A stretch of DNA of 64,000 nucleotides from Paludibacter sp. (lineage in GTDB: Bacteria > Bacteroidota > Bacteroidia > Bacteroidales > Paludibacteraceae). The notes beneath the pieces are model-generated. The model was given only the letters and a program-made list of their open reading frames with translations, searched no databases and had not been told where the DNA came from. The stretch's first letter is position 1. Each line of letters opens with the position of its first letter. The stretch lies in NCBI GenBank assembly GCA_028710895.1, contig JAQTTH010000005.1, positions 62,001 through 126,000 of the forward strand. The letters are read 5' to 3'. A program made the position numbers and the translations under genes. Positions 54,232 through 63,420 of the stretch are shown here, one piece after another.

Positions 54232-56895
54232 TTATTTAATCACTTTCTGGGTAAAGAACTTACCATCCTGAGCAATTTTCACGATATAAACACCTGTTGT
54301 AAGATTTGCATTTAGTACCGTATGATTAGCACCTGAATTAAAGTTTACTTTTTGTGTTGAAATCAACATACCCTGAGTATTGTAAACCGAAAATTCAACT
54401 GCTGAAGCTTGATTCAAATTGAAATCTGCGACGATTTTTGAATCTGCAACATAAGTATTGAATTTTGTATTATTAGGTTGATTAACATTGGTTACCAATG
54501 AAGTAATATCATACATCTCCCAGTTGTCAATGAAACTTTCGGTAGCTGTTTGAGTCTCACAACTATTAAAATACATATTAACAGAAGCAACTGTAGCTTG
54601 AGTTGTGAAATTAAAGTCAAGTGGTAACCACTGACCAGCAGTAGTTGAAATTGTTTGTGTGATTACAGATGCAGTAGCACCACTCAAACCAATTTTCACC
54701 TCACCTGTACCGTTTGTACTTACCATTGCTTTTACACGGTAAGTTTTATTGCCTTCTATTTTTCCAGTCAGATTATAATCTAACGATCCTCCGCATTTAC
54801 CTGCTACTTTTATGCTTCTGGCACCAGAATACACATAATCAGAAACAACTGAATTTGAACCCCAACCAGCATAGGTGCTTAAGCTATTACAATATGGTTC
54901 AGCAACAATATTAGTAAGCGTTGAATAAAGAGGTGTATAATTATTGCTATTCAAAGCAGCCACAACTGCAATGTTTTTAGTTGCCACACCACTTGTTACT
55001 ACAATATTGCCTGAAATATTTGGAGTAGTTCCATCATAAGTTATATTAACCGAAACAGCGTTTACGGCACCAGTACCTTTTGATATTGTTGTTGGATTTA
55101 CAGTGATACCGGCAGGAGCAGTTATTGATATATCGCTGGCCAAATTAGAACCTGAAACTGTAAATGAGCCAGTTGCAAGCACTTCGTCAAATCTCGAACT
55201 TGAAATACTTGTTGATAACACAGGATCGATTGATGTGTTTACAGAAATGGACTTACTCAACAAACCACTTGTAATAGTAATTGAACCATTATTAATTACG
55301 GTAGCATTGTCAAAAGTAGCTGTAACAATTGCTCCGGCTGCGACTTCTGCTGCTGTCAAAGTAGTTTTATCTAAGCTAACACCTGTAGGAGCAACCAATG
55401 TAGCATCACCCGTCAAATAACCTCCGGTAACCTCGAATGTTTTTACTAATGTTGTTGGATTGAAAACCAAAGCTGTAGGATTTATGGTCATATAAGGCGA
55501 GCCATCACTCAACATATACAATCTATAATTATCTGTAGCAACATAATTGCCACCATTATCAACTCTATAACCAAGGTCTATTTCATTGTTGGTAACAGTT
55601 ACTTTAAGTTTATAATCCTTTGCAGTAAGAACCACGGCCTCTACAGCATTTGCGAACACAAATGCACCACCAGTATTATCCGGTTGATTTAATGCACCTG
55701 CAATTAGGTTATAATCTCCATTAGGAAGATTTAGAATTTTCTGAGAAATTTTCAAACCAGTCCAGTTGCCTGAGGCTTTCCATTTTTCAAAATATACAGT
55801 ACCTGCTTTATATGCAAAAGATGTATTTGTCTGAGAAACAAAAGGCCCAACATTAGTCCAGCCAGCAGCTCCATTCACCTCAAAACTTGGATTTACAATT
55901 TCAGATGTACAATCAACATAATCTCCATTCGCAAAATCTACAGCTAAATTTGCTGGGGCATAAGCAGTACCATCAAGGAAAGTGGCTGAAGTAGCACCTA
56001 CAATTCCGAGAACATCTACTCCTTCAACTAACGCAAGATAATCAATTTGAGTCAATGGATCGGTACCAGTACTTGAGGTACTAGTAGCAGTATTACTAAA
56101 CGTGAAGTATACAGGACCTGTAATTGTCGCAGGAGTCCTAAGGCTTACAGACCAAGTACCGTTTTTCCCATTACCTAGAACCATAGGTACAAATCCATAT
56201 TCGAAACCATTTACTGTAGATCCTAAACCAACATTAAAATTAGCATAAGCATTTGATCCAGCCAGTTGATTAACAATTATCTTATATGTAGTATTAGGCT
56301 TGATTGTCGCGGCTAGTTGTTGTGCAAAATAGTTTGTATTACCACTACCTCTCCAAACACACTCAAATGTGCCATTAACATTTCCTAAAGTACCATTTTG
56401 AATTCTTATACCTCCCGATGCAGCAACTGTTACATTTGTAACCCATGGTGTACCAAAATTATAATTAGTACCGCCAACCAATGAACCTGTGGTTTCAAAA
56501 CTTGAATTTTGTAAAAGGTTATTTGGATCAGAATGAGCAGTTGCATCTGCGATAGTCGGATACTGAGTATTCCAAGCAGGTGTTAAAGTCGTCTTATATA
56601 CGTTACCTTCATAAACAATGATTTTACCATTTTTTTGAGAAAAACGAATAGTCCCACTTGTTACCGGAGTATAAGTAAAAATACCTCCTGCTACTGAGAT
56701 TTGAGTTCCAGCTACACCTTGTACTTCCAATGTATAACTACCTACTTTGGGATAAAAAGTTGCTAAATCGACCGCAGAACCATTTATGTTCTGCAAAGCA
56801 GGTAAGTAAGGAACAACTGTAGCTCGCGCAGAAAACGCATGCAACAGAACAGACAGCATAAGGAATGACCTTAAGAAATGTAAGTTTCTTTTCAT
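54232..56895 (-). CDS. Large T9SS-exported surface protein with CBM-like modules
   Basis: An 887-residue protein; the signal peptide ends near FSARA. Modules seen in order: a short beta domain (25-120); a carbohydrate-binding-like module opening NLLQNSSFETTG (about 128-295); a second such module (about 333-465, SEIVNPSFEVNGAAGW); two immunoglobulin-like repeats (about 475-660) with matching VAPTGVSLD and ITAPAGITV turns; a third carbohydrate-binding-like module (about 668-805); and a T9SS sorting domain (last ~70 residues, FSVYNTQGMLIS...GVYIVKIAQDGKFF). No catalytic site was seen. Its repeats resemble those of the 1762-residue neighbour, and the two genes share promoter elements. It is probably a surface adhesin or glycan-binding scaffold. 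Confidence 0.7.
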   Translation of the reverse strand: MKRNLHFLRSFLMLSVLLHAFSARATVVPYLPALQNINGSAVDLATFYPKVGSYTLEVQGVAGTQISVAGGIFTYTPVTSGTIRFSQKNGKIIVYEGNVYKTTLTPAWNTQYPTIADATAHSDPNNLLQNSSFETTGSLVGGTNYNFGTPWVTNVTVAASGGIRIQNGTLGNVNGTFECVWRGSGNTNYFAQQLAATIKPNTTYKIIVNQLAGSNAYANFNVGLGSTVNGFEYGFVPMVLGNGKNGTWSVSLRTPATITGPVYFTFSNTATSTSSTGTDPLTQIDYLALVEGVDVLGIVGATSATFLDGTAYAPANLAVDFANGDYVDCTSEIVNPSFEVNGAAGWTNVGPFVSQTNTSFAYKAGTVYFEKWKASGNWTGLKISQKILNLPNGDYNLIAGALNQPDNTGGAFVFANAVEAVVLTAKDYKLKVTVTNNEIDLGYRVDNGGNYVATDNYRLYMLSDGSPYMTINPTALVFNPTTLVKTFEVTGGYLTGDATLVAPTGVSLDKTTLTAAEVAAGAIVTATFDNATVINNGSITITSGLLSKSISVNTSIDPVLSTSISSSRFDEVLATGSFTVSGSNLASDISITAPAGITVNPTTISKGTGAVNAVSVNITYDGTTPNISGNIVVTSGVATKNIAVVAALNSNNYTPLYSTLTNIVAEPYCNSLSTYAGWGSNSVVSDYVYSGARSIKVAGKCGGSLDYNLTGKIEGNKTYRVKAMVSTNGTGEVKIGLSGATASVITQTISTTAGQWLPLDFNFTTQATVASVNMYFNSCETQTATESFIDNWEMYDITSLVTNVNQPNNTKFNTYVADSKIVADFNLNQASAVEFSVYNTQGMLISTQKVNFNSGANHTVLNANLTTGVYIVKIAQDGKFFTQKVIK

Positions 56896-56978
56896 GATGT
56901 AATTGAATTAAAGTGTTTTTATTTTGGGTTGTTTATAATTATCAATATTCAAATTGAAAATTAATTATTTACTATTTA

Positions 56979-57034
56979 CAAAAATAGGTTTGTTGAATGA
57001 CATTGAGGGTGAAAAAAAAGTCAATAAAGAAGAC
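56979..57034 (-). promoter_or_regulatory. Promoter plus upstream element, shared type
   Basis: TATTTTTG on the minus strand (56979-56986) matches the TAnnTTTG -7 box. There is no -33 TTTG at the usual spacing. Instead, AAAGTCAATAAAGAAGAC (plus-strand reading, 57017-57034) lies 30-31 bp further upstream. The same pair at nearly the same spacing precedes the 1762-residue gene. This suggests an activator-dependent promoter common to both. Confidence 0.55.
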
Positions 57035-57183
57035 AATAAGTTTATATACCATTATTGCTTCTAATAACAAATACAGTTTTATAGCATCCTTTGGAGAAAA
57101 AAGTGTATTGATTAATCTAACCTCAGTTGACGCAAATTTTCAATTCACCAATAGAAACTTGTGAATCACGCATAAATTGCCGC

Positions 57184-57365
57184 AGCTCATACTTGGATAA
57201 CCGAAGGTTTTACTTAAGCAGCCGAAGATATTACTAGAATAGAGGAAGGTCATACTCTGGCAACCGAAGCTTATGCTGGAATGTCCGATAATTATGCTCG
57301 AGTACCTGAATATCATAATATAATAACCGAAGGTAATACTCGGACGGCTGGAGGTTATACTGTAA
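57184..57365. repeat. Degenerate ~21-bp tandem repeat array
   Basis: About nine imperfect units of 19-23 bp with rough consensus CCGAAGGTTATACTCGGA plus 2-4 bases. The best units are around 57210, 57282 and 57328. The array lies beyond the terminator of the 60-residue peptide gene and before the promoter of the 887-residue gene. An open frame across it on the minus strand gives only repeat-derived Tyr/Leu-rich text and is not a likely gene. Confidence 0.7.
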
Positions 57366-57400
57366 CATAATCTGGAATGAATCTTTAATATATATAATAA

Positions 57401-57426
57401 AAAATCCCCGGTTACCCGGGGATTTT
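57401..57426 (-). terminator. Terminator of the 60-residue peptide gene
   Basis: AAAATCCCCGG pairs perfectly with CCGGGGATTTT around a 4-nt loop, 12 bp after the stop. A strong intrinsic terminator. Confidence 0.9.
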
Positions 57427-57438
57427 CTTGATTTAAAG

Positions 57439-57621
57439 CTAGCCAATGTTGTTTTTAAATGGATCGTTATTGAAATACTCAGGAGCATTCGATCCCTTTG
57501 ACAATTCGAAAACCGGCGGTGTAGATTCGAGTGCCAGCGATATTTCATTATCCAGTTTAATTTGCTCTATCACTGGCGCTGAATAAATGCGTTTTTGTAT
57601 ATTTTCAATTTGTGTCTTCAT
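57439..57621 (-). CDS. Short conserved Bacteroidales peptide, function unknown
   Basis: A 60-residue peptide from the ATG giving MKTQIENIQK; two codons earlier lies only a TTG. It has no signal peptide. The core YSAPVIEQIKLDNEISLALESTPP matches a recurring type of small Bacteroidales proteins (xxYxxPxxExxxLDxEISLxLxSxPP) that I know only as hypothetical. The tail is Asn/Pro-rich. The gene has its own strong terminator and follows the 1762-residue protein gene after that gene's terminator. Possible roles include a secreted or modified peptide or a regulator. None can be shown from sequence. Confidence 0.65.
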   Translation of the reverse strand: MKTQIENIQKRIYSAPVIEQIKLDNEISLALESTPPVFELSKGSNAPEYFNNDPFKNNIG

Positions 57622-57650
57622 GTACAATATTTTATATGATTTATTTCAAA

Positions 57651-57683
57651 TTCAGCTCTCTTTCGTTTGAAAAGAGAGCTGAA
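57651..57683 (-). terminator. Terminator of the 1762-residue protein gene
   Basis: TTCAGCTCTCTTT pairs perfectly with AAAGAGAGCTGAA around a 7-nt loop, 8 bp after the stop. It sits directly before the small peptide gene, so the peptide is read from leak-through or from its own promoter. Confidence 0.85.
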
Positions 57684-57690
57684 ATAAATA

Positions 57691-60600
57691 TTAATTAAGT
57701 GTCACTTTTTGAGTTACACTCTTTGCTCCGTTATTTACAGTTATTACATAAACACCTGATGTGAGTCCTGTACCAAGAATTGTACTTGCTCCCGTAATTT
57801 GTTTTGTTTGTAATTTCTGACCTGATGCGCTATAAACAATAACAGTAGCATCGTTATTTATATTGCCATTACAATTTACAATAATCTGATTATTTGTATT
57901 TTTTGAAATACAAATATTTGTATCAATGTTATTTATTCCGGTAGTTACTCCTGCCGATTTAAATATAACACTAAAACGACTACTTGTAGTTGTAACATCT
58001 GAAGTAAATGTATAGTCAGAAGTACTTGTCAATTCCTGCTCAGTATTCAACAAATTATCTCTAAGGAAAATTCGTGTATTAGCATCAAAGTTACTTATTT
58101 GAGTAGCTTTAATCGAGAATGAATTTGATTGACCGGTTGTGAAACCGAGAGCTAATTCCTCATTTGGAGTTACACTTGTCAAACCATTGATTACCAATTT
58201 TTCATTTCCAACCATTGTGTAAATTTCGGGAATTGCCACGTTAGCATTTGTCATTTTTGGTGAATCATAATCATCAAAACCATTGGCAGCATTTTCATTG
58301 AAAATTATAATTGCTTCATCATTATTAACACCATTCGAAACCTGTAAACGCAATACCTGTTGAGTCGCTTTGGTTGCAGTTGGAGCTTTCAACGGGTTAC
58401 TTGTTGCACTATGTGAACGCATGGTATTATTGAAAGCCAATATTCCCGAACCAGCTCCGGACACACGTACCCAGAATGCCTGCATTGGTGGAATAAGATT
58501 AGTCACAGGAGTTCCACCCAGACTTGTTCCAATTTTGCTTACAGCACCATAGGTTGCGAAAACATACTGACCTCCATCTTTTGAGCGATACCACATAGTA
58601 GGACCAACATTAGTTCTGGTTGCAGATTCCCAATTCAGGTAAGAAGGATATGGATTACCAACCAAATTGAAACCTCTTTTCTGCACCAAACTATCCGTGC
58701 GATATAGCGTATACGATTGGTTACCATCATTCAACGCCCCTGTAAATGTTACAGCAGCTGAGCTCGTAGGAGAAACAGCAATATACCCTTGTCCTACATT
58801 GAGAGTCGCACCCGCAGATGGCCATAATCCATTCACCTCGTTATAACTTACCATCGCACTACCGGTAATTCCTGTTATTGAAGCACTTGTAGCTCCCGTT
58901 ACCGGACTGGAAATATACCAGTTACGACCGGAAGGCAGATATTGTTGAACATTTGCTGTAGGTATAGTAGAAGTTCCATTATTTACAAATGTAGCCGTAC
59001 CACTTACATCACTTTGCAGGGTAATTGAATTCGCAGCCAGTTGAACACCTGAGTTCAAAGTCAGTTTTGCTCCCGGTTGCACAACTATTTCAGATGCCGA
59101 TTTATTAGTACTTATAATATTTTCTGCAGTTGCAGTATAAACAGTTGCCGGAACAAAAGCAAGTGCTCTACTCTTAACTGTAGCTGCATCCATCTTACCT
59201 GTGTATAAATTAAACTCATACAGTGAACCTTTCCATGTCGGATCAGCATATCCACCTTTACATAAATAGGCGTTTGTAGTTGCAATGACTGATAATGAAA
59301 CAGTATTCTTAGCTTTACCACTTAAATAACCATCTGTATATAAGTAAATACTATCGCTTGTGAGTACGCTAACCAAATGGTGTAACGCTGCATCGTTCAG
59401 TTCAATTCCATTTACGTAGTTCCCATTAAATTCAGTTTGGCTATAATCACTGTAATTTCTTGTCGGTTGCAACCAGAAAGCATTTGCACCTGAATTACCA
59501 CCAAAATATGACAACATTGAAAATTCGTTAGCCTGAGTACTTCCTGCTCTTAGAAATGCTTCCATTGTAATAGCAGGATAAGTTGCTAAAGCAAGTGCAC
59601 TTCCATCCAATGAAATATAATCACCTTCGGTTGCAGAAACATAAGCTCCATCGGAGAATGATCCGGTACCTGCCAATGTCCCATTTACGGCTGTGGCCCC
59701 CGAAGCAGGTGAATCATTCGCATCAGAGCTTTCAAATGTATAAGAATGCTTTAAAGCCAGACCTGAATACGTAATTGTATAAGTTTTTGCTGTCAAACCA
59801 TCCTCTGCTGTCACCAATATGCTAGACGCAGCAACACCATTTGAAAGTGTAATCGCTCCATCACCCGAAATTGTTGCACCTGCATCAGCTTTCGTTGCAG
59901 TTGAAGAACTTGTAGTTGTTCCATTAGCCAAATATACTGTATAAGAAGTAACAGCCGAGCTGAATGCGGGTTTCAATGTTCCGGTACTTACAACCAAATT
60001 AGACAAGGTCGCATCACCACTTTTCGTTGTATAGTGAAGATTATAAGTCGTTGTATGTAAGCCATCTTGTGATGTCAACTGAATCGTCGAGTATCCCTCT
60101 CCATCAACAATATTTACAAGGCCATCTCCGGAAATAGTTTCAAGAGAATATGTTTTAGTCACAGTTGGTGTAACACTAGTAGTTCCTGCAGGTAAATGAA
60201 TCAAATAACTGGTAGTACCAGCAGAGAATGTTGGAGTTATTGTCGAACCAACAACATCAGGAGTAATATTACTTGCTGTGCTCATTGCCGGACGGGTATC
60301 ACCAACCGAATCTATCGACAGATAATCCGGAGAATAGATTGCATCTGCCTCAGTTGAACTCGTACTAAATACCAAATAGTAAGTCCCGGTTGTTGTTGGA
60401 GTAAACTGGCTGCTGTAATCTGTCGCACTTTGATTAGCAGTAAAACTCTTTGTCAGGGAAATTACCGAACTACCAAGTCCACTCTTGGCAGAATTAATCT
60501 CAATTTTCAAATCATTATTACCCGTGTTTCCATGTTTACAAGCTACTCCACGGAATTCATAGGTTTTACCTGCTGTTAATTGTCCAATATTCAGATTGTA

Positions 60601-62979
60601 TTTATTGGTCCAGGCTGCACCACCCCACGTTCTAAGGTATGCGGTTCGTCCTAATGTGATAGCTTTTCCCAAATAAGTATGCGCTGCATTTGTAACAGGT
60701 ACATATCGAACTCCACCTGCATTATAAGCTCCCCATGCAGGAGTTACAGTTGCTCCTGAAGCATTTGTTTCATCCCAACCATAGTTTGTAAGATATGAGG
60801 TAACATCCTGTGTTACATTATTGTCACCATCCCAACTTGAAATAAGATTTTTTGGAGAAGCAATTACAACTATTGAGTCATTCTGACCATTAGTGCTCAA
60901 TCGAATTTTTCCATCTCTTATCCGTGTTGTTCCATCCCATGTGGCAGTAACTCCAAAGCTTCCTGAATATACATTTGCATTAGTTATTGAACTTAAAGGA
61001 GATCCATCCGATGTTTTTGTCAATGTAATACCTGCCGGAGCTGTCAAAGAAACACTATAAAGATCTCCTTGAGATACAGTAAACTGCAAATTATTGACAG
61101 TAGACTGATCAACAAAGAATGATCTGGTATTAATTGTCAAAGCATCGCTTGTAGAAGAAGCCAAATTGATAGTACGTGTTATGCTGTTGGCTGTAACAGT
61201 CAAAGTTCCTGTAGCAGCTGAAGTTGCACTACAATCGACATTAAATGTTACACCCCCAAAAGCCATCACGTCAGCTTTAAGAATAGTCAATGAACGTACT
61301 GTAGAGAAATTACCATTTGAAAATGCAAGTGTCACATCATCTGTCAGGTTTGCTCCGGTAACAGTAACTGTTTTTGTACTTGTATGGGGAGTAAATGCGA
61401 GAGTTGAATTATCAACTATTAAAGATGGATCAGTAGATGCAGTTACTGCTATTGTTTTGCTTGTAGCACCAGTAGAACTCAACTGAATATTACCACTTCC
61501 TATTGCAGAAGTATCCCAAGTTGCTGTAATTGCAATAGTAGTAGCGTTAGCATTTGCAGCGGTTAGTGTATATGTTCCATTTCCATTATCAACTAAATTT
61601 GGACTTACACTACTTAATGTTATATGTGCTGGAGGTGTGATTATGATATCATTAGTAAGATTTGCACCTCCTAAATCAAATGTGGTTTGAAATGGAGTGG
61701 CTGACAAATCAAATGATGTTTTCGAAATATAAATATTTGAGACTATAGCTCCATAATAATAAAGTCTAAAATTATCAAAACCAGTCCAGTTGCAATATAT
61801 TGGCGCAATTAGTGCGTAACCTACAGCTAATGTCCCACCCGTAACATTAATATTTTCTATTGAATAATCCTGTCCTGCTACAACCTCTGTAGAGGCAGCA
61901 CCTGCTGTAATAAATGCACCTGTATGCAGTGGATTCGCACCTGCCTGCTGTACAGCATGCCCTGAGACAACCAATTCATATTGACCACTTGACAAACCGG
62001 AAACTGTTTGTGAAATAGTACCAGCTGCCAAATATCCTTTGGCACCATTTCCATTAGTACCATATGCACTACCAGTATATTTTTCACAATAAGCTGTTAG
62101 ATCTTTTGTCCAACCCTGACCCGGAGCATTTGTTTGCTTTGCAAAACCTCCACTATTTGTCCAACCTGTCGGAAAGGTTGCATCTTCAAAGCTACTGCTT
62201 GTGAAACTTATTGTTGAACGACCAAGTGCTGCTAACAAGGTAGTCGCTGCACTATTAATACTTGCAGTAACCCCTGCATTATAGGTTGTAATATAAGTAG
62301 TAACATCTATACCTTTATTCTTTGCATAAGTCATGTATCTATCTAATAGAACTTTTGCATTGTATAAATCAACATCAGCTTGCGTTAGAAATTTCCATTG
62401 AGTATAAGTACTTGTTGTTCTATTATATCTAACTGCATAGGATGTTCCTGAGCCACCAGTTGAATTAGTAGTATTATTTACTTCAGCCGCGGAAGCCGAA
62501 CCTACATATTGTGCGGCAGAATAACCTCCATAGCTACTAACAACTTGAATTGAATAAATATTATTTACTGCATCTGTTTGAACTACATTCCATGTATTAT
62601 TTGTTGAGTTATCTGTAAATATAGATCCATCAGTTGTACTTGACGGAAAAACATATTTACCAGACACATTTGCTCCTGCACTATTTAACTGGAATGTCCA
62701 TATTGAACCACTCGTATTCGTTGCAGTCCATTTAATTACTGTTGTAGCCGCATTTGCTCTTGGTTGTGCAGTAACTACTGCTTGTGTTTTCCAGTTACCT
62801 CCCTGGTTTAAATACCCATTAGAACCTACATTATACATATAATATGTTGTACCTGTAGTAAGGGTACTTCCGGTTAATGTCGGTGCTGTCCAGGTCTGAG
62901 CATTCAAACCTGCCAAACCTGTAAATAAAATACAAACGAGCGATACACACGTTTTTAAAAATAGATTTTTGTGTTTCAT
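57691..62979 (-). CDS. Giant T9SS-exported multidomain surface protein
   Basis: A 1762-residue protein; the signal peptide ends near GLNAQ. Modules by eye: a ricin-like beta-trefoil (about 30-200, YYMYNVGSNGYLNQGGNW...QWKFL); a carbohydrate-binding-like module (about 260-410); a series of immunoglobulin-like repeats (about 415-710) with PPAHITLS and APAGITLT turns; another carbohydrate-binding-like module (about 715-890); two cadherin-like beta-sandwich repeats (about 900-1075, ATLSNLVVSTGTLKPAFSS); a concanavalin/LamG domain (about 1085-1275); and a T9SS-type tail ending GVYVITVNNGAKSVTQKVTLN. No enzyme motif was seen. It is probably an adhesin or glycan scaffold on the cell surface. It shares repeats and promoter elements with the 887-residue protein. 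Confidence 0.75.
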   Translation of the reverse strand: MKHKNLFLKTCVSLVCILFTGLAGLNAQTWTAPTLTGSTLTTGTTYYMYNVGSNGYLNQGGNWKTQAVVTAQPRANAATTVIKWTATNTSGSIWTFQLNSAGANVSGKYVFPSSTTDGSIFTDNSTNNTWNVVQTDAVNNIYSIQVVSSYGGYSAAQYVGSASAAEVNNTTNSTGGSGTSYAVRYNRTTSTYTQWKFLTQADVDLYNAKVLLDRYMTYAKNKGIDVTTYITTYNAGVTASINSAATTLLAALGRSTISFTSSSFEDATFPTGWTNSGGFAKQTNAPGQGWTKDLTAYCEKYTGSAYGTNGNGAKGYLAAGTISQTVSGLSSGQYELVVSGHAVQQAGANPLHTGAFITAGAASTEVVAGQDYSIENINVTGGTLAVGYALIAPIYCNWTGFDNFRLYYYGAIVSNIYISKTSFDLSATPFQTTFDLGGANLTNDIIITPPAHITLSSVSPNLVDNGNGTYTLTAANANATTIAITATWDTSAIGSGNIQLSSTGATSKTIAVTASTDPSLIVDNSTLAFTPHTSTKTVTVTGANLTDDVTLAFSNGNFSTVRSLTILKADVMAFGGVTFNVDCSATSAATGTLTVTANSITRTINLASSTSDALTINTRSFFVDQSTVNNLQFTVSQGDLYSVSLTAPAGITLTKTSDGSPLSSITNANVYSGSFGVTATWDGTTRIRDGKIRLSTNGQNDSIVVIASPKNLISSWDGDNNVTQDVTSYLTNYGWDETNASGATVTPAWGAYNAGGVRYVPVTNAAHTYLGKAITLGRTAYLRTWGGAAWTNKYNLNIGQLTAGKTYEFRGVACKHGNTGNNDLKIEINSAKSGLGSSVISLTKSFTANQSATDYSSQFTPTTTGTYYLVFSTSSTEADAIYSPDYLSIDSVGDTRPAMSTASNITPDVVGSTITPTFSAGTTSYLIHLPAGTTSVTPTVTKTYSLETISGDGLVNIVDGEGYSTIQLTSQDGLHTTTYNLHYTTKSGDATLSNLVVSTGTLKPAFSSAVTSYTVYLANGTTTSSSTATKADAGATISGDGAITLSNGVAASSILVTAEDGLTAKTYTITYSGLALKHSYTFESSDANDSPASGATAVNGTLAGTGSFSDGAYVSATEGDYISLDGSALALATYPAITMEAFLRAGSTQANEFSMLSYFGGNSGANAFWLQPTRNYSDYSQTEFNGNYVNGIELNDAALHHLVSVLTSDSIYLYTDGYLSGKAKNTVSLSVIATTNAYLCKGGYADPTWKGSLYEFNLYTGKMDAATVKSRALAFVPATVYTATAENIISTNKSASEIVVQPGAKLTLNSGVQLAANSITLQSDVSGTATFVNNGTSTIPTANVQQYLPSGRNWYISSPVTGATSASITGITGSAMVSYNEVNGLWPSAGATLNVGQGYIAVSPTSSAAVTFTGALNDGNQSYTLYRTDSLVQKRGFNLVGNPYPSYLNWESATRTNVGPTMWYRSKDGGQYVFATYGAVSKIGTSLGGTPVTNLIPPMQAFWVRVSGAGSGILAFNNTMRSHSATSNPLKAPTATKATQQVLRLQVSNGVNNDEAIIIFNENAANGFDDYDSPKMTNANVAIPEIYTMVGNEKLVINGLTSVTPNEELALGFTTGQSNSFSIKATQISNFDANTRIFLRDNLLNTEQELTSTSDYTFTSDVTTTSSRFSVIFKSAGVTTGINNIDTNICISKNTNNQIIVNCNGNINNDATVIVYSASGQKLQTKQITGASTILGTGLTSGVYVITVNNGAKSVTQKVTLN

Positions 62980-63182
62980 AATAATTAGAATTTAACTGTT
63001 AAGACTGTACAGCATTGCAGGTTTGCAATTGTAAAATGAAAAGTTTTCTCATAAAGTAATAGAATTTAAATGGTTTATTATTTTGTGTTATTTATTCACC
63101 TGAACATATAAATACAGTAAGGTTTGCATTTATTTAAAGACAAATCATTTGCATTTAGGAATGATTACAATATTCTAACGGG

Positions 63183-63238
63183 CAAAAATAGTTTCGGAGA
63201 GGAAATAATCAGGAGAAAATAAAGTCAATAAAGTAGAC
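63183..63238 (-). promoter_or_regulatory. Promoter plus upstream element, shared type (second copy)
   Basis: TATTTTTG on the minus strand (63183-63190) is the -7 box. AAAGTCAATAAAGTAGAC (plus-strand reading, 63221-63238) lies 30 bp upstream of it. Seventeen of 18 bases match the element before the 887-residue gene. The untranslated leader would be about 200 nt. Confidence 0.55.
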
Positions 63239-63333
63239 TATTAGCCTATTTAGAGCTATCTTACAGCATTTTACTTAAATTGCCACAAAACAAGAATTTT
63301 GTAGTAATAAATACAAACAGAAAAGCTGAATAG

Positions 63334-63384
63334 TATAGAAGAAAAGTCCAAAGGTCAGAATTACCTTTGGACTTTTCTTCTATA
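63334..63384 (-). terminator. Terminator of the edge-cut gene
   Basis: TATAGAAGAAAAGTCCAAAGGT pairs perfectly with its inverse around a 7-nt loop (22-bp stem), 37 bp after the stop codon. Confidence 0.9.
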
Positions 63385-63420
63385 ATTACAATAACATCAA
63401 ATAAATGTAATTACATGAAA

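Noticed and set aside
57234-57548. 104-residue minus-strand frame across the tandem repeats
   Set aside because: Its C-terminal half is translated repeat DNA and it overlaps a strong terminator and the conserved peptide in another frame.
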